Positions 24,801-32,192 of a DNA stretch of 64,000 bases are shown one piece after another (position 1 is the first letter of the stretch; every line of letters begins with the position of its first letter). A program made the translations under genes and the position numbers. The stretch is from NCBI RefSeq assembly GCF_041890415.1, contig NZ_CP169056.1:1426001-1490000 (forward strand), in the 5' to 3' direction. Source of the DNA: Pseudoxanthomonas koreensis_A. GTDB taxonomy: Bacteria > Pseudomonadota > Gammaproteobacteria > Xanthomonadales > Xanthomonadaceae. Under the pieces are notes generated by a model. It saw nothing but the letters and a program-made list of their open reading frames with translations, searched no databases and had not been told where the DNA came from.

Positions 24801-25124
24801 GTGACCGCCCATCGCGTCACGCGGCAGGACAATGTCGTCACTTTGCATTTCGTGCGTGCACAGCCATCGAGTCTGTATGCCAAGCAGCACAAGATTCTTC
24901 GGTGGGCGCTCAAGTGCTTGAACCAGCAGTACCGGCAGTATCGCTTTCAGGGCAGCTTGTACGTATTGAGCACGCGCATGTCAGAGCACGTTCGCCCGTA
25001 CCGAGACTTGGGGTTCGACCACCTCGTCGAAATGGGACACGAACTGATGGAAGGCCGATTTCCGGCTAAGCCCAACGCATGGGCATGCGCTGGATGTCGA
25101 CACTTCCTGTATTGCCCGGCGTGA
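21813..25124 (+). CDS. IrrE-type peptidase fused to UvrD-like helicase and degenerate RecB-like nuclease domain (1103 aa)
   Basis: Three parts. (1) Residues 1-180: ImmA/IrrE zinc metallopeptidase with HEFGH at 87-91 and the downstream helix ELQANVFARELLLPR. (2) About 205-870: superfamily 1 helicase, Walker A GPGTGKT near 220-226, DEYQDVN motif II, GDPRQAIYRFRGA motif III, QSKGLEFE and YVALSRARSSL late motifs. (3) About 880-1103: RecB/AddB/Cas4-type domain with Cys895 and Cys1092, Cys1095, Cys1101 set like a 4Fe-4S site, but the catalytic GxID and (D/E)xK motifs are replaced (VRVTAHRVT and LHFVRAQ). GTG start coupled to the upstream gene. Confidence 0.85.
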   Translation: MTPFRRARLAAQQLRQRYCPEAVAGGLRSIELIDRIAAADAEDFDISLTRPDDTALCGADAVLVRSFRQILVRDDVDPPDRAFLVAHEFGHWILHPEEQEGCRQVIASTLNPAEDDTLGAKRVEAYGARERAELQANVFARELLLPRPLARALYLAGHTASRIATDLALPLELVRQQLLDALLLPEDGLTDDAPEPALTPTDEQRDAARSSARTSLVVAGPGTGKTATLLMRIEHLLANGAKPAELLALTFSNRAARELVDRLAATGVPDAHEMWVGTFHAFGLEFLRKNHERFGLRPGFGVADKMAQIALLEPHIYGLPLQVLNPLGDPLPWLDNAVKTIQRAKDELLDAQAFTRVVEAGAARADPERLALDRDLALLYRTYEGLLRANGGLVDFGDLILLPAQALRAGLAEFAPSIGRFRHVLVDEYQDVNRASAELVKALAAQADSLWVVGDPRQAIYRFRGASMRNIVRFADDFPQHREFRLNENWRSFEEIVRVVEHTGRDDNPLQGVLPLGGVAPIRGQGGVRPTLVSCEDESIAFGELVSRVLGLQAEGTAFREQVILANRHDTCDAAAAALVAAGIPVLHLGDVFQRPEVKDLLALLQLFVDRSGSALVRIAQLPGIALPTPDVDVLLAHLQHTRPTPLSWLQATPAGLSPAGVSTLPRWLATFGGLSAHDSPWEVICTLLFERTRWLADYVSGTDMQAVTRRLALWQIIYYLRVPDGGRAYQTVGTFLTRLRRRLRLADDRDLRIPPPEAELLDAVAVMTIHQSKGLEFEAVHLMDVDARHFERSDDAPWLPAVLTQSAGGVDEARSEAANRLYVALSRARSSLTLYEEKSYFKAARAPAVQRATHLLNCVVGTISCAAGRDASPPVALAPSLPVDLKEFVTYRTCPRRYYYDVLKRLSPAAGLHPAARIEAAVMRELFVPSGGEVSTPANDVAVELAMLPEEYEPARPHLLAYAEQLLEAGRAWSGAVRAAMATPIDVVCDGLPVRVTAHRVTRQDNVVTLHFVRAQPSSLYAKQHKILRWALKCLNQQYRQYRFQGSLYVLSTRMSEHVRPYRDLGFDHLVEMGHELMEGRFPAKPNAWACAGCRHFLYCPA

Positions 25125-25168
25125 ATCTCGCCTCGGTTCGCCTTCCGATTCGTTCTTGTCGCTGCGAC

Positions 25169-25221
25169 TTACTCCTTAAGGGCCACGCAATTTCGTGCGG
25201 CCCGCAGCCGAAAAGGAGTAA
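25169..25221 (+). promoter_or_regulatory. Leader structure sequestering the bilA Shine-Dalgarno
   Basis: TTACTCCTT (25169-25177) is a perfect 9-base complement of AAGGAGTAA (25213-25221), which contains the bilA ribosome-binding site AAGGAG. Between them an inner hairpin (GGGCC at 25180, GGCCC at 25199) stabilises the fold. An alternative pairing, GCTGCG (25161-25166) with CGCAGC (25203-25208), crosses the outer stem and could be exclusive with it. The fold would hide the start of bilA until opened. Confidence 0.6.
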
Positions 25222-25227
25222 CACCGC

Positions 25228-25734
25228 ATGTCCACCATTCGCGTCTATGTGCAGTCGGAGCACTTCTCCGACATCAAGCTGGTGGAGGTCGACGACCACG
25301 CCACCGTCGCTGACCTCAAGCGCGCCGCGCTCACCCTGCTCCCGGCCGGCACCGATCCGACCGGCCTGTCGCTGTCCATCGAGGACGACGAAGTCGATGA
25401 CGACGAGGCCGCGTCGAAGCGCCGCATCAAGGACCTGAACCCGGACCGCGGAGTGCGCGTGCACCTGCACCGGTGCAAGCAGGTCGCGGTCACGGTCCGC
25501 TTCGGTGGTCGCACGGAAGACCATCCGTTCCGTCCGGCGACGACGCTCGGCCGCATCCGCCAGTGGGCGGGCCGCCGGTTCGGCCTGAAGGCGGGCGACA
25601 TCGCGGAACACGTCCTGCAGATCGCGGGCTCCAACGAGCAGCCGGACATGGATACGCACGTGGGCACGCTCGTGCAGCACCCGCGCTGCGCGATCGTGTT
25701 CGACCTCGTGCCCGCGCACCGGATCAACGGCTGA
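25228..25734 (+). CDS. bilA: BilA: ubiquitin-like protein with two beta-grasp domains
   Basis: 168-aa modifier. Domain 1 (about 3-80) starts IRVYVQSEHFSDIKLVEV with the beta-grasp helix ATVADLKRAALTLL; domain 2 (about 85-165) starts QVAVTVRFGGRTEDHPF. This tandem layout resembles ISG15. The protein ends HRING with a single terminal Gly rather than Gly-Gly. In the Bil anti-phage system the modifier is attached by E1 and E2 enzymes to phage structural protein. Strong AAGGAG site 9 nt before the ATG, hidden in a possible hairpin. The stop overlaps the bilB start (TGATG). Confidence 0.88.
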   Translation: MSTIRVYVQSEHFSDIKLVEVDDHATVADLKRAALTLLPAGTDPTGLSLSIEDDEVDDDEAASKRRIKDLNPDRGVRVHLHRCKQVAVTVRFGGRTEDHPFRPATTLGRIRQWAGRRFGLKAGDIAEHVLQIAGSNEQPDMDTHVGTLVQHPRCAIVFDLVPAHRING

Positions 25735-26204
25735 TGGTCGCGCAGGTGCCGCCGGATGAGCAGTCCTTGCGCGCCGACCTCGCGTCGGCGCGCTTTCTGT
25801 CCGGCCAGGATCGTGGGCGCTGGCGGCTGCGCAGGCTCGACTGGCCGTACGTCTTCATCGGCGTCTTCGCGGGTAACGGACAGGAGTTCGTGCTGCGGCT
25901 CGACTGCCAGGGGTTCCCGACGGCGCCGCCCACCGGCACGTTCTGGGACCTGGCCGCCGGCGTGCGTCTGCCGGATGCCCGATGGCCGCGCAGCGGCGAG
26001 CGAATGAGTCTGGCTTTTCGGCCCGACTGGAAAGGCGGCATGGCTTTGTACGTGCCCTGCGACCGGGAGAGCCTGGTCGGCCATGACGCCTGGCCGGCGC
26101 AGTACCCGCAGCTCATCTGGAACCCCGCGAAGGGGATCTCGCACTACCTCGAGGTGGTGCACGACCTGCTGCAAGGGTTCGAGCATGAACGCGCCGCTGC
26201 TTGA
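25734..26204 (+). CDS. bilB: BilB: E2-like ubiquitin-conjugating enzyme
   Basis: 156 aa, E2 (UBC) fold expected. FVLRLDCQGFPTAPP and FWDL at 52-73 correspond to the E2 core with the conserved prolines. Cys109 in ALYVPCDRESL is the likely thioester cysteine, followed by conserved H117 and W120; Cys58 is the other candidate. It takes BilA from the E1 and passes it to targets. Start ATG 25734 overlaps the bilA stop and its 3' end overlaps bilC by 20 nt, so the operon is tightly coupled. Confidence 0.85.
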   Translation: MVAQVPPDEQSLRADLASARFLSGQDRGRWRLRRLDWPYVFIGVFAGNGQEFVLRLDCQGFPTAPPTGTFWDLAAGVRLPDARWPRSGERMSLAFRPDWKGGMALYVPCDRESLVGHDAWPAQYPQLIWNPAKGISHYLEVVHDLLQGFEHERAAA

Positions 26205-26676
26205 GCTCGCGCCGGCGCTGTGGACGGCGATCCTCGCGCACCTTCGCCAGCAGGGCGCGGGGGTGCGCGAGAGCGGCGGCTTCCTGCTTGGGCGGGTACG
26301 TAAAGGGGTGCGCGTGGTCACCAGCTTCCTGCCCTACGAGCAGTTGCAGGCGGACGCGCTGCAGGCGGATTTCGTGCATCTGTCCGGCGCCAGCTTCAGT
26401 CGGCTGTGGGACTACTGCGCCACGCATGGACTCGAAGTCGTTGCCGACGTGCACACGCATCGTTACGGCGCAGGACAGAGCCGCAGCGACGGCGAGAACC
26501 CGATGCTGGCGATCGCGGGGCACATCGCCTTGATCGTTCCCGACTTCGCGCAGGGGCCGGTCGGCCTGGAGCACCTCGGGCTGTACGTCTACCAAGGCGC
26601 CCACCGCTGGACGCGCTACCGCGGACCGACCGTGGCGCGCGTCATGACCTTCAAAACGCCGGAGAGCGAACCATGA
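26185..26676 (+). CDS. bilC: BilC: JAMM/MPN+ metalloprotease (deubiquitinase-like)
   Basis: 163 aa with a complete JAMM zinc site: Glu29 in RESGGFLLGR, His90 and His92 in DVHTH, Ser99 and Asp102 in SRSD. The downstream GHIALIVPDFA is typical of prokaryotic JAB proteins beside E1/E2 genes. Expected to trim the BilA C-terminus and/or release it from conjugates. Start ATG 26185 inside bilB; stop overlaps bilD (ATGA at 26673). Confidence 0.87.
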   Translation: MNAPLLELAPALWTAILAHLRQQGAGVRESGGFLLGRVRKGVRVVTSFLPYEQLQADALQADFVHLSGASFSRLWDYCATHGLEVVADVHTHRYGAGQSRSDGENPMLAIAGHIALIVPDFAQGPVGLEHLGLYVYQGAHRWTRYRGPTVARVMTFKTPESEP

Positions 26677-28031
26677 CGCAATTCGATGCCGACGCCATGC
26701 ACCGTCTGGCGAAGCTGGCGCTGGATGCCGGTGAGGTTGCCACGCCGGAAGCGGCGCTCGCCCTGTTTCAGCAGTACCGGCTGCGCATCCATCTGGGCGA
26801 AGGCTGGGCGAACACGCTGGCGGGCCAGGCCTGCGTGCTTACCGCGGTCAGTACCGCCTCCCGAGCGCTGCTCGGCGGGGTGGAAGTGACCGGCGATCTC
26901 ACCCCGGTGATCCAGGTACCGCTGTTCGCGGGACGGCCGGCGGCAGACGTCGTGGCGGCGCTCGGCGGGACCGTCATGGCCGCACCGACAGCCCGCCTGC
27001 CGTCGCTCCTGATCGGCGACGGTGCGCCGCCGGAGGGCGCGACCCTCGCCCTGCGCCCTTCCTGGGACGGCTGGTGGGCGCAGGTGGCCCCCGCCGACAG
27101 CGCTGGCCACCTGACCGTCGGCGACGACAACCCGCTGGCAGGGGTATGTGCCGGTGCCCTGGCCGTCAGCGAAGTGTTCTCCCACGTGCGCGGCGACTCG
27201 CCCGAGGCGGGCTATCGCCGGATTGGCGTGTCGCTGTGGAACCCGCTGGCGATCGAGGACTGGCATGCGCCTGAGAACCGGGGGCCGGCGCTGGCGTACC
27301 TGCCGACCGATCTGTGGTTGATCGGCCTCGGGCACCTTGGGCAGGCCTACGCCTGGGGTCTGGCGATGCTCCCCTACCCCGCGCAACGCCGACCGCGGCT
27401 GGTCCTCCAGGATGTAGACCGCGTGACCGAATCGAACTTGAGCACCTGCATGCTGGTGGGCGCCGACGACTTCAAGGGGCGCAAGACGCGCGTCATGACA
27501 CGACGCCTGGAGGCGATCGGCTTCGAGATCGACTTGGTCGAGCGCCGCTTCGGCGCACAGCACCGGCTGCAGCCAGGAGAGCCGACCGCGGCCCTGTTCG
27601 GCGTGGACAACGTGGCCGCGCGGCGCGATCTCGACACTGCGGCATTCGCCTTGGTCGTCGAGGTCGGGCTGGGCAGTGGCTATCGCGATTTTCGCAACCT
27701 GCGCCTGCATACCCTGCCCGGGCCGCGCCCGGCCACGGAGCTGTGGCCGGCCCAGGCCGCGAGTCAGTCGTCGACGGAGCTCAACACCGCATACCAGCAG
27801 CTCGCACGCGACAGCGGTGACCTGTGCGGCGTGACGATATTGGCTTCCAAGGCGGTGGCTACGCCGTTCGTGGGCGCGTTCGCCGCGGGCCTGGCTCTGG
27901 CCGAGCTAGTTCGGCCTCTGCATGGCGGCGGCGTCCACGCCAGCCTCGACTGCCCGCTGCGATCGCTCACGCATCGTCTTGGTGAGCCGACCCCTGCGAA
28001 TGCGCACTGCGCGTTCATTGCACTGCCCTAG
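26673..28031 (+). CDS. bilD: BilD: E1-like (ThiF) activating enzyme
   Basis: 452 aa. An N-terminal domain specific to this family (about 1-205) precedes the ThiF fold: nucleotide loop GLGHLG at 218-223, Asp247 in LQDVDRVTESNLST, DDFKGRKT near 265-272. Cys385 in GDLCGVTILASKAV is the best candidate for the thioester cysteine. It adenylates BilA and loads it on BilB. The four genes are in the order A-B-C-D of the described anti-phage Bil operon. Overlaps bilC by 4 nt. Confidence 0.87.
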   Translation: MTQFDADAMHRLAKLALDAGEVATPEAALALFQQYRLRIHLGEGWANTLAGQACVLTAVSTASRALLGGVEVTGDLTPVIQVPLFAGRPAADVVAALGGTVMAAPTARLPSLLIGDGAPPEGATLALRPSWDGWWAQVAPADSAGHLTVGDDNPLAGVCAGALAVSEVFSHVRGDSPEAGYRRIGVSLWNPLAIEDWHAPENRGPALAYLPTDLWLIGLGHLGQAYAWGLAMLPYPAQRRPRLVLQDVDRVTESNLSTCMLVGADDFKGRKTRVMTRRLEAIGFEIDLVERRFGAQHRLQPGEPTAALFGVDNVAARRDLDTAAFALVVEVGLGSGYRDFRNLRLHTLPGPRPATELWPAQAASQSSTELNTAYQQLARDSGDLCGVTILASKAVATPFVGAFAAGLALAELVRPLHGGGVHASLDCPLRSLTHRLGEPTPANAHCAFIALP

Positions 28032-28038
28032 GACCAAG

Positions 28039-28623
28039 ATGAAAAAGTCTCGCCACCCCAATCGACAGGTTTCGGTCGCTGACAACACCTTGGCGCCGAC
28101 GACCTGGGCTGAACGCAAGCTCATGTTCCTGCGGGCATACGAAGGCGAACGCGGCGTCGCCTATTTGCTCGGGGCCGTGGGCGTGTTCGCGCCTACGACC
28201 GTCGCCTTGTTCCTGATCGATCGGCCAGCGTACCTGGAGATGGGCTGGAGCCAGTCCCTGCTCGTGGTCGGCGCCGTGGGCGGCATGGTGACCGCGACGC
28301 TCATGTGCGGCCTCGTGATTCTGGCCGTCGCCGAGCGCCGCACGCCCGTGCCTGCCGACGAGCGCCAACGCCTGATGCGCGACGCGTTGGTGTGCGGGCC
28401 GGTGCTGGCGATGTTTGCGCAGTTCGGCGGCCTCACGATTGCGCTTACCTCGCGCATGGCCTTCCCGAGCTACGCCTACACCGTCCTGCTGATCGCGGTG
28501 GGATTCGCCACTACCCAAGGGGCCTGGGCCGTGCTGACGCGCGCTCGGCAGAACCTCGTAGCGCGCATTCGCCATTGGGTTCGCACGCAGCGCTCCGCTG
28601 GCTCGGATACACCTTCACGGTGA
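28039..28623 (+). CDS. Four-helix membrane protein at the end of the bil operon (194 aa)
   Basis: Starts 7 nt after bilD, same strand, so co-transcribed. A cytoplasmic basic start (MKKSRHPNRQ) is followed by four hydrophobic helices at about 38-60, 70-97, 112-136 and 144-166 and an Arg-rich cytoplasmic tail. No family recognised. The published bil operon has four genes only, so this could be an accessory effector or anchor, or an unrelated passenger. Confidence 0.7.
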   Translation: MKKSRHPNRQVSVADNTLAPTTWAERKLMFLRAYEGERGVAYLLGAVGVFAPTTVALFLIDRPAYLEMGWSQSLLVVGAVGGMVTATLMCGLVILAVAERRTPVPADERQRLMRDALVCGPVLAMFAQFGGLTIALTSRMAFPSYAYTVLLIAVGFATTQGAWAVLTRARQNLVARIRHWVRTQRSAGSDTPSR

Positions 28624-28728
28624 GGGCACGAGGGTCCCGGGCGCGATCCACTGACGCACCATCTGCGCACAACGACACCCTTCCCGACGACGCGACGGTG
28701 GCATCGGCCCGCCTCGTTACGGTCGAGA

Positions 28729-29211
28729 TCAGTCGCCGTAAATGAACTCCGCCCGGCTGACGGCGGGATCGGGCTCTCCCACGACGAAACGAATGAAAAC
28801 GCCGTGCGCGTATCCCAGGTGACGCCCGTACGCGCGCAGCTTCTCCAGATCCCGGTCATCGGGCAGACGATTGCTGGACTTCTTGAGTTCGAACACGACG
28901 TGGTTTCCGCCGGGGCCTCGGTGGTGGACGATGATGTCCGGCAATACGGCGCTGCCTTCGTCGTCATCATTGCCGCTCCCATCCGGGATCATTTTTCGTG
29001 CCGCGCCATCCCGGTCGTACTCGCAGTCGACGTCCCAGCCGGGGAACTGTGCCTCCACGTAGATCGCCAGCCGATGCGAGATGGCCCGCTCACCGACGCG
29101 ATGAACGAAGAGGTAGCGGTCACGTTCCAGTAGTTGTTCCACGGCCACGATCACGCGCTCGGCGATCTCAGCATCTCGCGAGCTGCGTCGTAGATCGTTT
29201 TGCCACGGCAT
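28729..29211 (-). CDS. Putative PD-(D/E)XK nuclease-superfamily protein (160 aa)
   Basis: Convergent with the bil operon. Core motif: LPDIIVHHRGP then VVFELKKSSN, i.e. a D followed by ExK after a beta-hairpin, the PD-(D/E)XK signature; an upstream helix carries Glu residues. Proteins of this size with this motif are found in defence islands but their targets are unknown. It is the last gene that looks like part of the island. Confidence 0.7.
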   Translation of the reverse strand: MPWQNDLRRSSRDAEIAERVIVAVEQLLERDRYLFVHRVGERAISHRLAIYVEAQFPGWDVDCEYDRDGAARKMIPDGSGNDDDEGSAVLPDIIVHHRGPGGNHVVFELKKSSNRLPDDRDLEKLRAYGRHLGYAHGVFIRFVVGEPDPAVSRAEFIYGD

Positions 29212-29576
29212 TGCCTCTACTCCGTTGTATAGATTGCCCTACAGAATGCTACCAAGCCGTTCAAGGTGCACCACAGTAGCGTTAGGTCATCACCACACAA
29301 CCTCTAGCGAAGCCTCGAATGCATGGAAGAACCCAGGCATCTGCACGATTGACCTTCCCTACCCCCGATAAATCCACCTAATCGGTCCCCTTTGCCCAAC
29401 CGCGGTTGCGGGCACGACGCGTCGGATCGCAGGCATACTCGGCGCGAGTCTGCTGTATGCGACGAAGTCTCTCCAGTACATGCGCTAACCTTGGCCACAT
29501 GATGCGGTCAATCGTCCCAACCGCCCAGCAGTAGCATTCGATTGCTCCCGCCCTCCAAGCGCGGCGCAGCGCGGAG
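29212..29576. other. Intergenic region without a supported gene
   Basis: About 365 bp between the nuclease-like gene and the DUF924 gene. Composition shifts here towards lower GC. No promoter, hairpin or RNA gene could be supported; it may be the right boundary of the defence island. Confidence 0.4.
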
Positions 29577-30134
29577 ATGAGCACCTTGACGGCGCAACCC
29601 TGCATCACCGAGCTGGCCGATTTTTGGCGGAACGTCGTCGCCGAGGGACTGTGGATGGTGAAGGATCCCGATTTCGACCGCCTCTTCCGCGAGCGCTTCC
29701 TGACCGCGCACATGGAGGCTGCCGCGCGCCGCTGCGATGACTGGATCCGGACCCCGCACGGCGCGCTGGCGCTGCTGGTACTGCTTGACCAGTTCCCGCG
29801 CAACGCTTTCCGCGGCACCGCGCATATGTTTGCCACCGACGGCCTGGCGCTGATGTTCGGTCGCGAGGCGGAAAAGCTGGGGCACATGCAGCGCGTTGAG
29901 GACGGGTTCCGGGTGTTCTTCGTGTATCCCTTCACCCATTCCGAGGATCCCGTCGACCAGACGCTGTCGCTGACGCTGGCAGCCCGGCTCGGTGGCAGGC
30001 GCGCCGACGGGATGCGGGGGCACCATGACATCATCCGCCGCTTCGGCCGCTTTCCACACCGCAATTGGCTCCTTGGGCGTGAATCCACGGCCGAAGAGCG
30101 GGCCTTTCTGGCCGATGGCGGCTTCGCCGGCTGA
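29577..30134 (+). CDS. DUF924 family protein
   Basis: 185-aa soluble helical protein with the family features: start DFWRNVVAEGLWMVKDPDFD, the conserved LLVLLDQFPRNAFRGT and a C-terminal HPHRN-like FPHRNWLLGRESTAEE. Length matches the family (170-200 aa). The biochemical function of DUF924 is unknown. Ordinary chromosomal gene in many proteobacteria. Confidence 0.85.
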   Translation: MSTLTAQPCITELADFWRNVVAEGLWMVKDPDFDRLFRERFLTAHMEAAARRCDDWIRTPHGALALLVLLDQFPRNAFRGTAHMFATDGLALMFGREAEKLGHMQRVEDGFRVFFVYPFTHSEDPVDQTLSLTLAARLGGRRADGMRGHHDIIRRFGRFPHRNWLLGRESTAEERAFLADGGFAG

Positions 30135-30227
30135 ACTTCCAGCGCCGCAGCGGGCTTTGCATACCCGCCGCCCCCGCGCCAGACTGGGCTCTGAAGATCT
30201 TTCGATTTTCCTTACACGGAGCCTTGT

Positions 30228-30791
30228 ATGAATGTGAAGCAGATTCCCCTCGTCGCGGCACTCGCACTCGCGCTGGGCACGCTGGCCCCCGGCTGCACAC
30301 AAGACACTTCGTCGGCTGCGTCCGCTGCCTCGGACGCGACGGCAACGGCGCAGGCCGACCAGGCGGCCACCAGTGCCTCTGACGCGGCGGGTGCGCACGA
30401 CGACGACCACCATGGCCACGACACGGCGCACGCGGCCGGCGTGGATTTCCCGGTGCCCGACCACCACGTCCAGTGGGAGCCGGACGCGCCGCTGATCGAG
30501 GGCATGTCGCGGGTGCGCGCCGCCATCGGCAGCCTGGAGCAGGCCTCCGACGAAGCCACGATCCTGGCAGGAGCCGCCGAGGTCGATGCCGCCGTCGAAT
30601 ACATGTTCGAGAACTGCAGCCTGCCGGTCGAACCCGACGTCGCCCTGCACGCCGTGCTTGCCCGCTTGATGGCCGGTACCCAGGCGCTGCAGGCCGATCC
30701 GTCCGACGCCGCCCCCGTGCATGACATGCACGGTGCCGTTGCCAATTACGAGGCGCTGTTCGACGATCCCAACGAAGGGGCGGGCTCCTGA
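30228..30791 (+). CDS. DnrO-like His-rich lipoprotein
   Basis: 187 aa. The signal peptide ends in APGC (Cys25), a lipobox, so an exported lipoprotein is likely. An Ala/Ser/Thr linker and the His-rich stretch HDDDHHGHDTAH precede a helical domain with ENCSLPVEPDVALHAVLARL, which resembles proteins called DnrO in Xanthomonads. It could bind metal in the periplasm. Followed by an FNR-type box and a porin gene. Confidence 0.65.
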   Translation: MNVKQIPLVAALALALGTLAPGCTQDTSSAASAASDATATAQADQAATSASDAAGAHDDDHHGHDTAHAAGVDFPVPDHHVQWEPDAPLIEGMSRVRAAIGSLEQASDEATILAGAAEVDAAVEYMFENCSLPVEPDVALHAVLARLMAGTQALQADPSDAAPVHDMHGAVANYEALFDDPNEGAGS

Positions 30792-30804
30792 CCACCCCTT
30801 GCGG

Positions 30805-30818
30805 TTGATCTGGGTCAA
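30805..30818 (+). promoter_or_regulatory. FNR/Anr-type box
   Basis: TTGATCTGGGTCAA matches the FNR consensus TTGAT-N4-ATCAA with one mismatch in the second half-site. It lies 94 nt upstream of the porin ATG, a suitable place for an anaerobic activator. Confidence 0.55.
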
Positions 30819-30911
30819 AGACGCACATGTTTACGGCGCGCAAAGTCTCCACGACGATCAGGCGCAGTCGATAACCCGCCACCTGCGCCTCCCGACCCGG
30901 AGGCCAAACCC

Positions 30912-32078
30912 ATGCGTACCCGGCGAGCCCTGCCTGCCCGACGGCCCTACCCCTTCGCGTGGCTCGCCGTCACGCTGCTCGCACTGGTGACGGCCGACGC
31001 GACTGCGGCAGATGCCTGGAAGACCAGCGGCGATATGCGCTTCGGCTACGTCGCCTCGGAGACCCGCAGCCGCAGCGGCACCGAATCGGATGCCGACAGC
31101 CTGCGCGCCCGCCTCCGCTTCCGCCTGCAGGGCGAGCTGGGCGGCGGCTGGCACTTCAGCGGCCGGGTCGCCGCCCGGCTCGACGGCGACCAGGACAGCG
31201 AGGAGTTCTGGATGCGCACCTGGGCGCCGGGTCCGGCGGGCCTGGAGAACGGCCAGGGCACGATCGACGAGGCCTGGCTGGAATACCGCCCGGCCGAGGC
31301 GCCATGGAGCGTTCGCGTCGGCCGCTTCCAGGCCGCATGGGGCCTGGACGACGTGATGAAGAAGTCGCTGGACCAGAACGACAGCACCAACTTCGACGTC
31401 ACCTGGACCGATGGCGCCTGGCTGCAGTGGCGCCCCGGCGACGACTGGACCACCCACCTGGTCCTGCGCCACAACGACCGCCGCGGCCCGACCGGCACCC
31501 TGCGCCGGCCGCTGGAGTTCAGCGACAGCGGCTCGCGCCTGGGCATGCTGGCCGTCCTCGAATCCAAGACGCCGATCGGACCGCTGATCCAGCGTGTGGT
31601 CACGGTCAACTGGCTCCCGTCCGCGCTGCATCCCTACGGCGTCGCCGATGCCCGGACGGAGGACTACTTCGCCGTGACCGCCAAGGCCACCGCCCAGTGG
31701 CGACTTGGCGACGGCGAAACCAGGCTGCGGCTCGGCGGCGAACTCGGCTATGCCCCCAACACTCCGCGTCGGGAAGCCATGAACTCCGGCAGCGGCAGTT
31801 CGGATTCGCTGTCCTGGCAGGCGTCGCTCAGCTTCATGGACATCCTGCCGGGGCACAACTTCGGCATCGTCTACGGCCGCGTCGCCGACGGCTGGCTGCT
31901 GTCGAGTGACTTCCGCCCGAACGACGAACTGATCGAGGCGCGCTGGGTGTGGCAGGCGACACAGGCCTGGCAGCTGGACGCGCGCCTGCGGCGGCGCAAG
32001 GAAATCGACCTCCCCGCCGCCGCCGCCGGTCCACGCCGGGATGACGATCTGTACGTGCGCGCCACCTGGAGGTTTTGA
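30912..32078 (+). CDS. Outer-membrane beta-barrel porin-like protein (388 aa)
   Basis: Signal peptide (residues 1-34, cleavage near ATAADA), then alternating amphipathic beta-strands through the whole protein and a C-terminal phenylalanine (ATWRF), the signature for outer-membrane insertion. About 16 strands, in the size range of alginate/OprB-like or phosphate-selective porins; no closer family seen. An FNR-type box upstream suggests induction at low oxygen. Followed by the start of another exported protein, cut by an IS. Confidence 0.78.
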   Translation: MRTRRALPARRPYPFAWLAVTLLALVTADATAADAWKTSGDMRFGYVASETRSRSGTESDADSLRARLRFRLQGELGGGWHFSGRVAARLDGDQDSEEFWMRTWAPGPAGLENGQGTIDEAWLEYRPAEAPWSVRVGRFQAAWGLDDVMKKSLDQNDSTNFDVTWTDGAWLQWRPGDDWTTHLVLRHNDRRGPTGTLRRPLEFSDSGSRLGMLAVLESKTPIGPLIQRVVTVNWLPSALHPYGVADARTEDYFAVTAKATAQWRLGDGETRLRLGGELGYAPNTPRREAMNSGSGSSDSLSWQASLSFMDILPGHNFGIVYGRVADGWLLSSDFRPNDELIEARWVWQATQAWQLDARLRRRKEIDLPAAAAGPRRDDDLYVRATWRF

Positions 32079-32112
32079 GTGATCCCTTCACGGCTATTCG
32101 CAACGGTGCCTC

Positions 32113-32166
32113 ATGCGTAAGCTGAGGCATGTGTTTGCCGGAGCCGTGGTGCTCCTGGTGGTCCTG
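32113..32166 (+). pseudogene. 5' stub of an exported-protein gene cut by the IS3 element
   Basis: ATG 32113 begins MRKLRHVFAGAVVLLVVL, a good signal peptide start, but the IS begins at 32167. No continuation is found beyond either IS element, so the rest is deleted. Probably the partner of the porin gene in its operon. Confidence 0.6.
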
Positions 32167-32192
32167 TGGACCGGCCAGAGTTCCATAGACAC

